Source: Chlorophyllum brunneum (Eukaryota > Basidiomycota > Agaricomycetes > Agaricales > Agaricaceae). From it: DNA of 64,000 nt. Under the pieces are notes generated by a model, which was not told the origin of the DNA, made no database searches, and saw only the letters and a list, made by a program, of their open reading frames with translations. The first letter of the stretch is position 1. Each line of letters starts with the position of its first letter. Where the stretch lies: positions 310,001 to 374,000 of the forward strand of contig OY756144.1 in NCBI GenBank assembly GCA_963576785.1, written 5' to 3'. Made by a program: the position numbers and the translations under genes. This document shows positions 21,508-33,060 of this stretch, piece after piece.

Positions 21508-23427
21508 ATGAGCCCCAACCACACCCCATTCGACATGAACGCCTTAATCCCGCAAGAATCCCAAGCACAACTTCCACAAACGGTACAACAGAAACTTGAC
21601 AAATTCGCGGATCTGTTATGCAAGATTTTCTCGTTACTCAAGTCGGCCCTATCGGAGACGCAACTGTAAGCCGTTGTCTCCACATTCGACTACATGTCTA
21701 TTGACCCCAGAGCGACCAGTGAGATGCCAGAGGTTGTTAAACTCTCAGCAGAGTTCCGGGAGCTGGCGCAAAAGTTGGCCGATGCTCTTGACAAAAGCAT
21801 CCAAAACAACGAAGGTTCCTTGAGAGACATCAGTCAACTCATATCAATCAGCCCAGCGACGCTGAAGAGCGACGGAGAAGTCGAAGCCTATGCTTCCCAT
21901 GTCAAGAAAACGATGAACACCGCAAATGCAGATTTCTGCGATGCTACACTGGCCAAACTCGAGAATTTCAGAGAAGAATTGATCAAGGTGACGGACGACA
22001 TACTTCGGCTACATATTTCCTATGATGAACTGACGTCAAAAACTCCAGTTTGAAAATGGTCCCCTTCTGGAGTCCAGGATGCAGGCTAAGAAGAAACTCA
22101 AAGAGCAGAATGGTGAACGAAGGACCATACGCGACAAGAAGATTCTGTTGTCCAACGCTGAATTGCCATCAGGAAAGGGGGTGCTGGGCATCATCAAAAC
22201 ATGCCTTACACCTCTCCTGAAGGTTGTCACTGACAGATTCGACGAGAGCCTGGATGAGGAACTAACTCGTAAGTCACCGGTATGACCTCTACTCAGTGCC
22301 CGGCTGATGAGACTCGGTGTAGTCTTAAATATGGAGAAAGAGCTATGCATAGCTGAAAGCGAGGCTATCGATAATTTTGCAAAGGAGAGCAGAGAGGCTT
22401 TCAGATGCGTTGGACACTGTCAAGATTTGTGCCGAACAGCGAAAAACAACATCACGCTAACACTGGCGGCTGTCCAGCAAATTCAAGGGCAGCCAATACG
22501 ACCGCAAACGGAAGAACAAATTAATGACCAATTGTTGCTCTTGTTCAACATCTTGGTCCAGTTCCGATCCAAGGTGATACCTCATGATTTGTACGGGATA
22601 CCTCGTCGCTCACACTATTCATGATCAGATCACTAAGGTGTTGGAAGAAGCGTCAATGTCCAGGGAGGTAAGGCCCCTCAATAGCCTTTGTTAATACTCA
22701 CTGTTGATGTGCGGGTATTTGCTTGTAGCCTTCACTAACTATCGACATCGAGAACTTCGAGAAAGACGTCAAGGAGCTTGTACCCCTTCTTACTCGGCTC
22801 ACCACGGCAAAGGATATTCTCAAAGCACCTCATTCAGACAAGTTTCCCGTGATCGTTCGTGAGCTTGGCCAAAGCCTCTTCAAGCAGCTAGAAAGTATTG
22901 AAGCTGCCTTTACTCCTTGGAGCTTCTATACACAAGACAACTTGACAACGACATTCACTTTTCTTACCGAAATTTTGACCATGATGCGCACTGTCCCCCA
23001 ATGGGCTATTACAGGACAGGGGATATATGATCGCATGAACGTCATGTTGGCGGACAATATCAGCAAGAGACGAGGCAAAAAGGCCCAAAGAAAGCTGAAG
23101 GCGGAGATCCTGGACCAAACGACAGATATTATCGGGAAGAGGCTGACGAGCCAGGCTGGCGTTTTGGAAGCAATGACGCGGCTGTCAAAGATTATGAAAA
23201 CGATACGTGACTACAATACCGAATTTGGCATTGCGCTCCTGCAATATAATGGCCGCCCCAGTTCTGGCCATCTGGTGGAGGCTGGTACCCCTCCTGAACT
23301 TTTTCCCAGGGATCCATTCGCCGTCGAGGCATCAGTGTCGAGTAAAGCTCGGGAAACGTTGGGGATTGAAGTCCACAGATTGAAAGCGTTCGCTTATGAT
23401 GGCTTTGGGAAAGGGAATGATGTGTAA
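21508..23427 (+). CDS. Family B helical protein B1 (six exons)
   Basis: Gene model: exons 21,508-21,665, 21,720-21,987, 22,049-22,268, 22,323-22,573, 22,629-22,667 and 22,729-23,427, about 544 residues. All introns have GT-AG ends and phases agree with B2, including a 39 nt fifth exon. The protein is predicted nearly all helical: an N-terminal segment (LPQTVQQKLDKFADLL), a coiled-coil-like second exon, a moderately hydrophobic stretch near the end of exon 3 (LGIIKTCLTPLLKVV), a heptad-like fourth exon, and a large C-terminal helical region. There is no signal peptide. The mirror copy encodes the same protein. No family was recognised; the fold and hydrophobic middle would suit a helical pore-forming or membrane-remodelling protein, but this is inference. 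Confidence 0.8.
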
Positions 23428-23555
23428 TAGAGGAGACTTACCTGCACATGATCTTGTCCTGTCCCCTGTAAAACATTAATACATAATCTAAATAGTCATA
23501 ATCCAAATATGACCCCTCCACCCTACTTGAAGTCGACCGACAGATATATTCTTGC
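23428..23555. other. B1 3' flank, no gene
   Basis: Contains a stretch near 23,440-23,485 (ACCTGCACATGATCTTGTCC) that also follows B2 at 28,812-28,855, so the two B genes were duplicated together with their 3' flanks. Confidence 0.4.
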
Positions 23556-24240
23556 CACATGTTCTGATAGGGCTGTGAGTCTAATGATCCCGTTTCATAC
23601 TCGAGGACTGCATTGGTTGGTACGGCATTTGGCCACTGCACAACTCTGTTCGCTAAGTCAGGGTATCACATGTAGATATACTCTAAATATATTAGAATAG
23701 ACCAGCTGCAATCCGATGCTCGAAACTGACACCTCTAGCTAACATGCTTGGTTGTAAAGCAGGAGCACAGACAGCATAAGAAATATATCCGAGAAGGATT
23801 TTGGCTTGGTAAATGGAGATGGATCTCTCACATCCAATGTTGCTTCTCGTTCATTTGGGGTGTCGGTTGGGTTGGGACTTATAGGGTACTGCATTTCTGG
23901 AAGCTTCAGAGTTATTGTATGTGGCATTTACCCATTGAATATGATGGTAACATGTAGACCCATTCAGAAGGCCATCCAAGTCGTCTCCCGGCCCTGCTAC
24001 GCCCTTCTGAAACTTGGTCCATCTTTTTTGCATCATTTCGATTTCTTCACCAGAGGGGAGATCGCGTTCGATGGACTGTTCATCTTTAGTCTGTCGTTCT
24101 ATTTCTTTATAATATTCGTGGTTTTCTCGAATCAGTGTGGTACATTCATCGACCGTATCAAGGAGTTCTGGAAATTTCTCTATGGCATTCCCCGTCCACT
24201 AAGAAAGTGGACTGGCGCCTTGATTCAACAGGCAGACCCT
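23556..24240 (-). pseudogene. Family A remnant A5 (exon 3 fragment)
   Basis: On the minus strand, 24,178-23,956 encodes a piece of family A exon 3 (LLDTVDECTTLIRENHEYY, then SGEEIEMMQKRW). Decayed linker and 3' flank sequence follows down to about 23,556. Exons 1 and 2 are absent and the upstream frame is closed. It lies tail-to-tail with B1. The right arm carries the same remnant at about 48,416-49,100. Confidence 0.65.
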
Positions 24241-25335
24241 GGGTAGAGGGGAAAACACTATGATGTCGCAACAACATCACTTCACAATAGTCAGTACATG
24301 TCACAACGACTTCCATAATCTAGATCCTTTGCCATCAGCAATGGTAGTGTCACGACCATAGCCATTGAGGTTTCGAGAAATGAGGGACACGATGGACCTT
24401 CCTTTTCCCATGAAGGGGCCCCAGCAAGAACCCCATCGTTTACAGACGCACCTCCTGCAACCGGCGATGAATGTTCTACGAACTCTCAACCGACCCTTTT
24501 GGTGTTCTCTTCGGAGAATCCTGTTCCATTTGTCGTTCGATCATTCCCTCGGTTTCTTTTCAATCTACCCAGACCTCCAGAGAGATGCGACCACAGGAGC
24601 GGTCACGGCGTTCTCGTCAGAGTACTAGCCCTAACGTCCGCAAGTTTCTGTTGATTCCCCTTAAAAATTCCTTGGCAGCAGGATATTCACGAGGAATTTC
24701 TAATGACGCGCTTTCATGTACTGGACGTAAGATAAAACACGAGCAAGGTGAATCTGAGCCTGGTCGTTCAGCCTCTTTCCCTGGCTCAATGGCCAAATAC
24801 ATACCACCTTCAGTCGGCGGAAGCAAACACAAAACAACGGTCCACAGGGATCTACTGGCTCGAAGATGTTAGAGGCAGAAAAGAACAATAAAACCCAAAT
24901 GGGGGGCGGAAGAAGGAAGAATACAATGGGACGGATGTAAGATTTGGCACGGTAAGGAGGGAATGTGGCCCAGGGAAGCGGTTTTTGCGTGTGAGGGTCA
25001 GTCCCCAAACGAACCACCACAACATATTTGTTCCGTGAATATCCAACCGCCAAGAACAACAATAATCAGCCAAAGAATTTAGCTACCATCGCAACCGTCG
25101 CCTGACGTACCTCGCGAATGTAGAGGCATCATCTCGAATCCCGATTCCCGTTGAACGCAAGAAGCATCTTACGAGAGGATCTCATTGGGACAAAGTAGAG
25201 TGATGGTCCTCGTGTTAGGTCCCGCCTCTCTATATTCCTTTCTTGATGTTTCCTGGTAAGGACTACCTTATCGGAGTCTTGCCATCAAGCTGCACTGTTC
25301 CGTTCGAAGAATGAACAGAACGACATATTATACAC
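24241..25335 (-). repeat. Module M1 (copy 4) and adjoining unit sequence after A4
   Basis: 24,617-25,335 is the M1-like part, 3' of A4. 24,241-24,616 matches the CACTTCACAATAG..ATGAATGTTCTACGAACTCTC block also seen near 3,540-3,790, 30,036-30,260 and 55,620-55,990. Open frames differ between copies and no gene is supported. Confidence 0.6.
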
Positions 25336-25417
25336 GAGCCGTCACTGATGCTCGCATGTATTCATGGTCTGACTGTGACCCCACTTCTGGAGCGTACGGA
25401 AATACATGAAAATTACA

Positions 25418-26538
25418 TTAGAAGATAAATTTCTTGATAGAAAGACAGGAGAAAACACGTCGAAGGAATGAACGTATAGTTCTGGGAGTCTTATCTGGTG
25501 CAACCGTGGAAACCGGGGGAGGAAGAGGCGATATGGTATGAGGGGAGGCATTAGCAGTATCTGAGATTGCCCTGGGTTCTGGCCGAGTACCAGTCGATGG
25601 TGATTTTTGGTCTCTAGGTGGTGAGTCTGCCGTCGTGGGTGCTGTGGCCCCAAACCAGCTCAGATCGAAGACCTCGGTATCATAAGTCCGTGGGCCGAGG
25701 CGTATCTGGCTGTCAATAGACCCCATGTCCTCAGTCAAATCAGCTACACTCGCCGAGAAACTAATCCATCGCTGGCGAATCATCTGTATTTCTTCGGGCG
25801 ACGGACAAGTGGATTTTATTGACTCGACGTCGACGCCGTGCATGTGACGTTGCATTTCATGATAGTAGTTAATAAGCTCTTGAAGAAGGGGCTTGCACTC
25901 GTCGACTGCTTGAGCCAAATCGCTGACAATTTGGGAGTTTTCGGCCGTGAATAGGGTCTTCCTTCCATCGTTACCGGCTACGGTAATTTCTTTGGCTCCT
26001 TGTATATGACATCCATAACAGATGGCTCACCGGCATCAAGCACAGATGTCATTTCTCGAATAGCGGCTAGAATGTCTTGACGAAAGCTTGCCATTTTGTC
26101 TCGGGCGCTTTCGGCACCCCTTGCCATACGTTCTGCTCTCAAGGAAAAACTTTTCATGGCATCTAGCGTGCCATCTTCAAAGGGCGCCTTTTCTAGTAAA
26201 TCCAGCAGCCGCAAAAATGTTCTCGCAAATTCGGGTGGGGTGTAAAGGACGCGGAAGAGTGACTCCACTTGATTGGCAGCCGTTTCCCTGAGGTTTTTCA
26301 AGATTTCCATTGCCCGCGGTGGACACGGCGGAGCATCTTGAACATCTTGATAAGCAGAAAGCGCGAGATGCAGAAGACCGAGTTTCTCCATGAACACTCT
26401 GGGTTTCTCTCTGATCTTGAAGAGCGTTTGTTGCTCCGGTGGTAGCTAGCCCATTGAACAATCGTAGTAAGGTAGTCAACAACGATAGATTTCTCTTACC
26501 TTCAGGAACGATAATACAATGGGCGGTGGGTCAGTCAT
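25418..26538 (-). CDS. Family A helical protein A4 (three exons)
   Basis: Gene model: exons 26,538-26,500, 26,445-26,031 and 25,977-25,418, about 337 residues. The second intron is 53 nt (GTGAGC..GTAG) and must be removed to keep the frame, which fixes the family gene structure. Exon 2 gives a helical domain with FMEKLGLLHLALSAYQD. Exon 3 has ENSQIVSDLAQAVDEC and EEIQMIRQRW, a Ser/Thr/Pro linker with DQKSPSTGTRPEPR, and the C-terminal TIRSFLRRVFSCLSIKKF peptide, identical to that of A3. It is divergent from B2 (342 bp) with M1 downstream. The mirror copy is identical. The Cys in the basic-hydrophobic C-terminus could be lipidated, which is speculative. Confidence 0.78.
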
Positions 26539-26880
26539 GAGGATGGGTCAAAGGCAGGAAGCTCGTGGGTGTTGAAAAGGGCAGGAATCAAAAACGTTTA
26601 AGCGCCATTCTCACATTGGCGCATCAGACCAGCTATGCGTCATGGGGAACGAACCACGTATCAACAACTACAAACCATAAACGAGAATGCCGGAACCCCC
26701 CAGATCCTGAGTCCGATTGATAGTTTGGACTGCCCGATCCGAACTCCGTCAAAGGTTGTTGTTCCCAATATTCTCTCATCTCGATTCGAACAATGGCATT
26801 GAGGTTCTTATGCGCTTGAACGCCAGGAGTGATGCGTATAAAAGTGCAAGAATTCCGAACGCTTTTCTACTATCACCACA
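26539..26880. promoter_or_regulatory. Divergent promoter region of A4 and B2
   Basis: 342 bp. TATAAAAG at 26,837-26,844 is 37 bp before the B2 start. GAACGAACCACGTATCA at 26,647-26,663 matches the block in the A3/B1 region. Confidence 0.55.
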
Positions 26881-28785
26881 ATGGACTCCATTTGCAGCCC
26901 AATTGACATTAATGCCTTGGTGGGACGACAGTCTCAACCACCAGAACTTCCACCACAACTCGAGCAGAAACTCGAGAACTTTGCGGGCTTGTTATGCAAG
27001 ATTTTCTCCATACTCCGACCAACGCTATCAGAGCCTCAACTGTGAGTTTTTTTATCCACGTCTTTGATATATGCGAACTTGACTCGCAACGGTCAGTGAG
27101 ATGCCGGAGGTTGTCAAGCTCTCCGAAGAGTTTCGAGATCTGGCGAAAAGGCTGGCCGCTGCTCTTGAGAAAAGCATCCAGGACAGCGAGACCTCCTTGA
27201 AGGACATTGGTCGACTCACTTTATGCAACCCAGCGACTTCGAAAAGCGATGAAGCCGTCCACGCCTATGCTTCCGATGTCAAACAAAAACTCGAGTCTGC
27301 AAATACAGATTTCAGCGATGCAATTGAGAGAATTAAGGTGGTCCAACAGGACATCATCAAGGTAGAACACAGTTTAACTAGGTTTCTATGATGAGCTGAT
27401 GTCGAAATTGCCAGTTTCAAAATGGCCCCCTTCGGGATTCCAAACTACAGACCAGAAAGACAGCAAAAGAGCAAAAAAGTGAACGAAGGAAGATACGCGA
27501 CCAGAAGGTTGTCATGTCCAACACCGAAGTGCCGCCCTTAAAGGGACCACTGGGTATCATCAAATCGTGCCTCACACCCTTGTTGAAGCTTTTAATCGAC
27601 AGAGTTGATGAGAGCCTGGATGATGAACTAATTCGTAAGTCATGGGTACGGCTCTTGAACTGGCATCTGGCTGACGAGCGCTGAACTTTGGCTCAGTCTT
27701 GGATCAGGAGAAGGAGTTGTGCCTGGCTGAAACTGAGGTCGTCGACAAGTTTTCCAAAGACAGTGAAGACGTCCTCAAATATGTTGGATCCTGTGGGAAC
27801 TGGTTGACAGCGGTAAAATTTAATATCATGGAGACACTCGAACTTGTCAGGCAAATTCAAGCGCAGCCGACACTACTGCCTCAAACGGAGAAGGAGTTTA
27901 ATGACCAATTGTTGGACTTGCTCACCATATTCACCCAGTTTGGATCCAAGGTGATACCTCATCAAAACATTGTATCCACCGTCGTCGCTCACACTACACA
28001 TGACAGATTGCTGAAGTGTTGAAGGAAACGTCCATGGCCAGGCAGGTGGGCCCATTCGGTATCTCTCAATATCTAGTGGCTTATATATCATTGACTCGTA
28101 GCCTTCCCTGAACACCGAAACAGAGAACTTCGAGAAAGATATCAAGAAACTTGTACCCCTTCTAACTCGGCTAGCCACGGCGAAGGATATCCTCAAAGCA
28201 CCCCATTCAGAAAGGTTTCCCGCCACTGTTCGTGAACTTGCGCACTGCCTATTCAAGCAGCTAGAGAGTATTGAAGCTGTCTTCACCCCCTGGAGCTTCT
28301 ATACCCAGGACGACTCGACAACGCCATTCACTTTTCTTGGTGAAGCTCTGACTATGGTGCGCACCGTCCCGCAATGGGCCACTATAGGACAGGGGATATA
28401 TGACCACATGAATGTCATGTTAAGCCATCTCAGCAAGAGGAGAAGCAAAGAGGCGCAAAGGAACCTGAAGGCGGAGACCCTCGATGGGATGACGGATATT
28501 ATCGGGATGAGGTTGACGACTGAAGCTGGAGTTTTGAAAACACTGGCTGAGGTACTAAAGATTATGAAGACGATACGAGACTACAGTAGCGAGTTTGGGA
28601 TTGCGCTCCTGCATTATAATGGCCGTCCCAGTTCCGGCTGTCTGATGCCACCTTCTATCCCTCCCGAAATTCTTCCCAGAGATCCATTCGATGTCAAGGC
28701 AGCGGTTGCAAGAGAGGCCCAGGAAACCTTGGGGATTGAAACCAAGAGATTGAAAGCATTCGCTGATGATGGTTTCGGCAACTAG
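26881..28785 (+). CDS. Family B helical protein B2 (six exons)
   Basis: Gene model: exons 26,881-27,041, 27,097-27,361, 27,415-27,634, 27,697-27,950, 28,007-28,045 and 28,102-28,785, about 540 residues. Exon lengths and phases mirror B1 (161/265/220/254/39/684 against 158/268/220/251/39/699 nt). The protein is helix-rich, with FRDLAKRLAAALEKSI early, a hydrophobic segment (LGIIKSCLTPLLKLL) at the end of exon 3, and the conserved block TPWSFYTQDD..VRTVPQWA in the last exon. It is the partner of A4. Its mirror copy at 43,871-45,775 encodes the same protein. Function is unknown. B1 and B2 have clearly diverged from each other while keeping the gene structure, which argues for selection on an expressed protein. 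Confidence 0.8.
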
Positions 28786-28949
28786 GGCGACAAGGTATAA
28801 TAAAGGGTACTCACCTGTACACGATCTTGTCCTGTCCGCTGTGGAACATTAGTACATATTCCAGGCAGTTTAATTAAGATTAAGATGTATTGGCATCACT
28901 TGGGTGCCCTTCGCAACAGGATTATAGATGTCCGTGATATTCAATGGGT

Positions 28950-29120
28950 TAAGGGCTCATGCACCAACTCTCAGACTTCCGAAAATATGGCGCCAATGAG
29001 TTCTTCCATCCAACAGGCACCCCAAACGGACGAAAAGCAATATTGGAAGTGAGCTTACGCGTGATACCATGCCTTAACGAACAGTCATGCGGAACGGCCA
29101 AACGCCAACGCAGTTCTTGA
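28950..29120 (+). pseudogene. Family A remnant A6
   Basis: A short stretch equivalent to the linker and 3' flank of family A exon 3 in A2 (TCCTCCAAC..GACGCCCCAAATGGAC resembles TCTTCCATCC..GGCACCCCAAACGGAC). No start and no other exons remain. It opens unit U3 and is followed by M1, as after an intact A gene. Confidence 0.5.
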
Positions 29121-29252
29121 ACATGCCGCGGACATTCGTTACCAGCTTTACTAATCGGATCACCAGAGTAAAAGCCTTGTGGGAATGTGTAGCAAAGAAT
29201 CAAATGCTCGATTTCAAGTAGGTAGGGTGCAGGCTCATGATCGGATACGGAC

Positions 29253-29960
29253 GTGGACACTCGACTCGCATGGATGCAGTCTCATACCCCGAACTGGGCA
29301 CAGCGTGACGGCCGAACCTGTGCAGCAAGCCAGTGCTTGTTCTTGAATATTACCAAACGAATGCAGACAAGTGGGATCTGGTATCAATGCTGGTCTTCTC
29401 TTCGATCCAAAGGATATTCCCTCCGGGGTGCTAAATGTTTCCACATCTGCAACAGTATACGTCAGGGACCGGCTGCGATAATAGCTGGGCTCTGTGCCAT
29501 TCTTTTTCTGGCCTCGTTGACATGTTTGGTGCATAGGAGTTCGCATACACTGTTGTTCGTTTGGGGTCACACACAGTCTCTGCTACCACGTGGATCCGAT
29601 GATCCTGTGTCCCTCCATTGTACTATTTCCTCTCCACCCCGCGTTTATCTTCTATTGTTCTCTCCCCTTCTGACAGAAGCGAAGCAGTGGACCTTAGTGG
29701 ACCACTGTTTTTCTTTCACCCGTCTCTCAACGCCTACCCGATTTTACCGCATGAAGCCAGTTCCTTACCATTGAGCCAGAAAAAGAAGCTGAGCCACCAG
29801 GCATTCAGGGAACTCGGTCGTTTCTATGTTACATGAAGGTGCGCCACGGAGGTTGTTTTTAATTGTGCTGCCACTGACGGGTTTCCAAAGGGACACGGGT
29901 GTCCAGAAGTTGAACACAGAAATTTACAGCCGTTCGATCAACCGCTCGACGAAAAAAAAG
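29253..29960 (+). repeat. Module M1 (copy 5), unit U3
   Basis: Similar to copies 1 and 2. Joined at about 30,000 directly to the CACGTCACAATAG block, without the 0.6 kb present in U1 between these two parts. Confidence 0.65.
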
Positions 29961-30030
29961 TAATGATCGCTACCCGAGTGGTACCCCCCCTGAGGCCCGG
30001 GCAAACAAAAGACTGGGGTTCACCCCCCTT

Positions 30031-31583
30031 GCCCAAACATCACGTCACAATAGCCAGTACATTACGGTACACAACGACGTTCATAATTTATTAGCAATCG
30101 CAGCCTCTGTCGTGGCCATAGCGAGTGAGGTCTCGAGGGAGCGGTCCGAATGGGGGGCACGATGTACCTTTCCTTCCCCTCCTGAAGGAGCCGCAGCAAC
30201 TTGAACCCCATTTTTTACGGATTCACCTCCCCCCACCGCCGATGAATGATCTACGAACTCTCAACCCTTTTGGCGTTCGATCACTCCCTCCATTTCTTCA
30301 ATACCTTATTCATAATTTTCTCAAGGCTCCTAGCGTATCTCAAATAGTACCCAATTCAATCCCATCCACTTCTTGAACTATACGAAACAATGAACGACGC
30401 ACGGAAGCAGTAGTAACACTTGAACATTACCATCATCACCCCTGCCAATCGTGTCGACTTTCCCTGCATCGTATCTCCTGAACACTGTCAACAGAATTGA
30501 ATATACCACGAATAAAATTACATTCCAACATTGTTCCGAATCTTCACTTTCCCATACATATAATTTAATCACCAGAAGACCTTCCTCACTTATGGTCCAA
30601 ATAACGATATCTTCCTCGATCCTCTCGTGATTAGTACACAGCTACTTCCTTCTGAACTAAGCAATGTGAAACCTCCTCCACTAATCAATGTACGACAACC
30701 AGTTGTCGTGGCGCTCGTCTCCTTACGTTTCATAATGTACGCCTAAGGACAGCTTTATATTTCTAATTAAAACCCGAACAAGATTTCCCTGTAGCATACG
30801 CGTCTCATGACAGCTCTGATCCCTTACCTCAAATCGAACGATATTCATCTCACTTGATACAATCACCGCAGCACGCCTTCACGCCCACAAACCCAAACAA
30901 TACAAAACCTTCAGAATCTTCGATCTATTGAACCGAAAATCACTAGTCAGGCCGATTCGATTCAGGATTATCAGTTCGTGTCATCCGTGACTGATGAACC
31001 AGATCATCGCTGGCTTTCAAAATAGGGTCTCGTGTGTAACATTCAGGGAAGCCTATCAACTGCTTTTTGTTCTCATTTTGGCACCCACTGCTTCGTGCTA
31101 GGGTCGAATTCTTCACTTTGCTTGTTGGGGTGGACGTACTGGGTGCGTTACTTCCAGATGTAAGTCGGTTAGGGCCTCCTAGGACGACGGTGGTCCTCTA
31201 CGCCCTGACATGATGATATCTTCAGGCCTCGCATGGATCAGTTTGGCAGTATAACCTCCCCGGCCGGTATATTTCGTTGCCCTATGTAGCACAACAGTTC
31301 ATAAATCCATATGGATGTATGATAAGCTGATTGGGCCCTAAAAGCAAACAGGCATGAACACTGTAGGGCCTAAACCGACATAAGCTCCTGAAACAACTGG
31401 ATCAAACTGTTTCGCACCTCTGTGGCCTCGTCTTGCTAGTGGTATATGCCTGGATGGACGTGTTGATTCTGGACAGTAAGACATAAAAATTCTGGCGACA
31501 GCTTCAGGCTACAATGTCCAAAAAGTAGCATTAGGCAAAAGACTCACAACGAAAAACTTATCCACAAATGAAGGTCCCTCCAT
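30031..31583 (-). repeat. U3 segment with the empty gypsy target site (in palindrome)
   Basis: 30,335-30,338 (GTAT within CTAGCGTATCTCAAAT) is the unoccupied equivalent of the gypsy insertion in U1. Minus-strand coding-like blocks (DDG..VLLLLPC near 30,430; ENKKQLIGFPECY near 31,060) are better preserved here than in U1, yet stops remain between them. The innermost part ends at the palindrome spacer. Confidence 0.6.
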
Positions 31584-31739
31584 TGACGCCCATCCTGCTT
31601 GGGAGCAGCAGGCCTATCCGCGGTCATCATTGAAGAAGCAGAAATATTCATCTTCCAAACTGATTATGGGCGGAAAACCGCATCATATGCGGCCCTTATA
31701 GGCGCCCATGATCGCGCAAACAATTCCCAAAAACACCCC

Positions 31740-32556
31740 CCTTAGTGTCCTCTCGCCTCTCGGACCCACCGGGATACGAATGTCGAATACCGCGCATCGT
31801 TTAGCTTGCATTTACGTCCTATCATCAAGCCTGCCAGTACTTCCACGACACATGTTGAGTTTTGATGCCAGTGACCCTGACTACCGGACCTGAGCCAACG
31901 TTGGTGGGGGACGCCATTCCAGTGAAACTGGGGGAAAGATTATTTGGTGGATACTTGGGTCAGAGGACAGTAGTTGTTACGGAGATGAAGTTTACATACC
32001 TAGCACAAGTTACGAAAAGCTTGACTTTGCCTTTACTGCTTTTCCGGAAAGGCATCGCGGTCCGCAGTCTCCAGTTCCGCATAGAAATACGCAGGCCGGA
32101 CGAGGGGGTTTTTTTGGTTCTAGTGTTTGTTCATCATCTGCTACAGGATTCCCGTTCATGAATACGGCCCACGACTTCCGACAATATCTCTTTTTATCAT
32201 GGTGGTAATCCTCCGAGAAGGAAATCTTGCGTGTATAGACCTGGAATGAAGAGGTCACTTAGCGGTCGGTGCAAATTAGAGAAAGACGCACTAACCTCAC
32301 ATGAGACGCACCCGCATAACCAGATACGTGCACCTTTGTTACCCTCGGGAACTCTGCTATCATAAGCCGCACCGTGGTAGCACTCGTCAGATATGGGCTC
32401 ATCCAACGCAATATGGGATACACAGAAATCCACGACCAAAGCACGCTTGTGAGTCGAACGAGAACATATTCTGTAAACAGGATATGAGCTTACGGCTGGG
32501 ACGAGAACCACATGCCCAACGTACCATCTCGCAGTCTCAATGAACAATTTCCTCAT
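31740..32556 (-). pseudogene. Gene D remnant in U3
   Basis: Matches gene D of U2 in order: a block near 31,800-31,890 parallel to the last D exon, and a block near 32,290-32,420 parallel to its first traced exon, including a GAG|GTTAGTGCG donor equivalent. Frames are interrupted. Confidence 0.45.
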
Positions 32557-32832
32557 TTTCTCAAGGTCGGAGCCCAGACGGGGAGGTCAAAACTACACAG
32601 CTTGTCAGAACATCCGCCAGGAGAATAAAGAATAAACAGTTACTGATCATTCACTAGGGGTAACCGAGGGTTATTGGGTTTGGTTGTAGGCAAGCGCAAA
32701 GGAGAGGACAAGTTATCCGGGGTCGCCATGGAGGGGAAAATACTCGAGTGAGAGGGATAAGCCCATCCTACACATCCAGTTGAGCATTTTACACATCAAA
32801 TAGCGTTGAGACTCACTCTCAACACGGTCGCA

Positions 32833-33060
32833 TCATCGCGACCGACAGATAAACGAACTATCCCAACATTTAGGATCTGGCGGTAGAGGAATATCAATCC
32901 CAACGACTCTCAGTTCCTCGGCACCGTATCCACAGAGAACCTCTTGATCCGCCTCTAATGCCTCGTCGAACCACCTCCAGCAACCCTTCACCGATTCCAT
33001 GCCCTTTACGCCTACACCAAGCCATGGTTCTTCGATGTGCGCGAGGTATATATTGTATGC
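32833..33060 (-). pseudogene. Coding-like exon of module E (unrecognised)
   Basis: A clean minus-strand frame of about 75 codons, with AHIEEPWLGVGVKGMESV and a CWRWFDEALEADQE stretch, ends in TGA at 32,833. It lies 5' of the gene D remnant on the same strand and may be an upstream exon of the same gene. No family recognised. Confidence 0.4.

Larger units (their letters stand above)
13934..31583 (+). repeat. Left arm of a giant imperfect palindrome
   Basis: Reverse complement of 41,073-60,074. The coordinate sum is 72,656 from about 20,100 to 31,583, about 72,647 to 72,660 between 17.4 and 20 kb, and 74,007 to 74,008 outside the 1.36 kb indel. Identity breaks at the inner end after GGTCCCTCCAT, followed by a short re-match (ATCCTGCTTGGG) offset by about 10 bp. 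Outside 13,934 the flanks differ between the arms. Confidence 0.95.
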
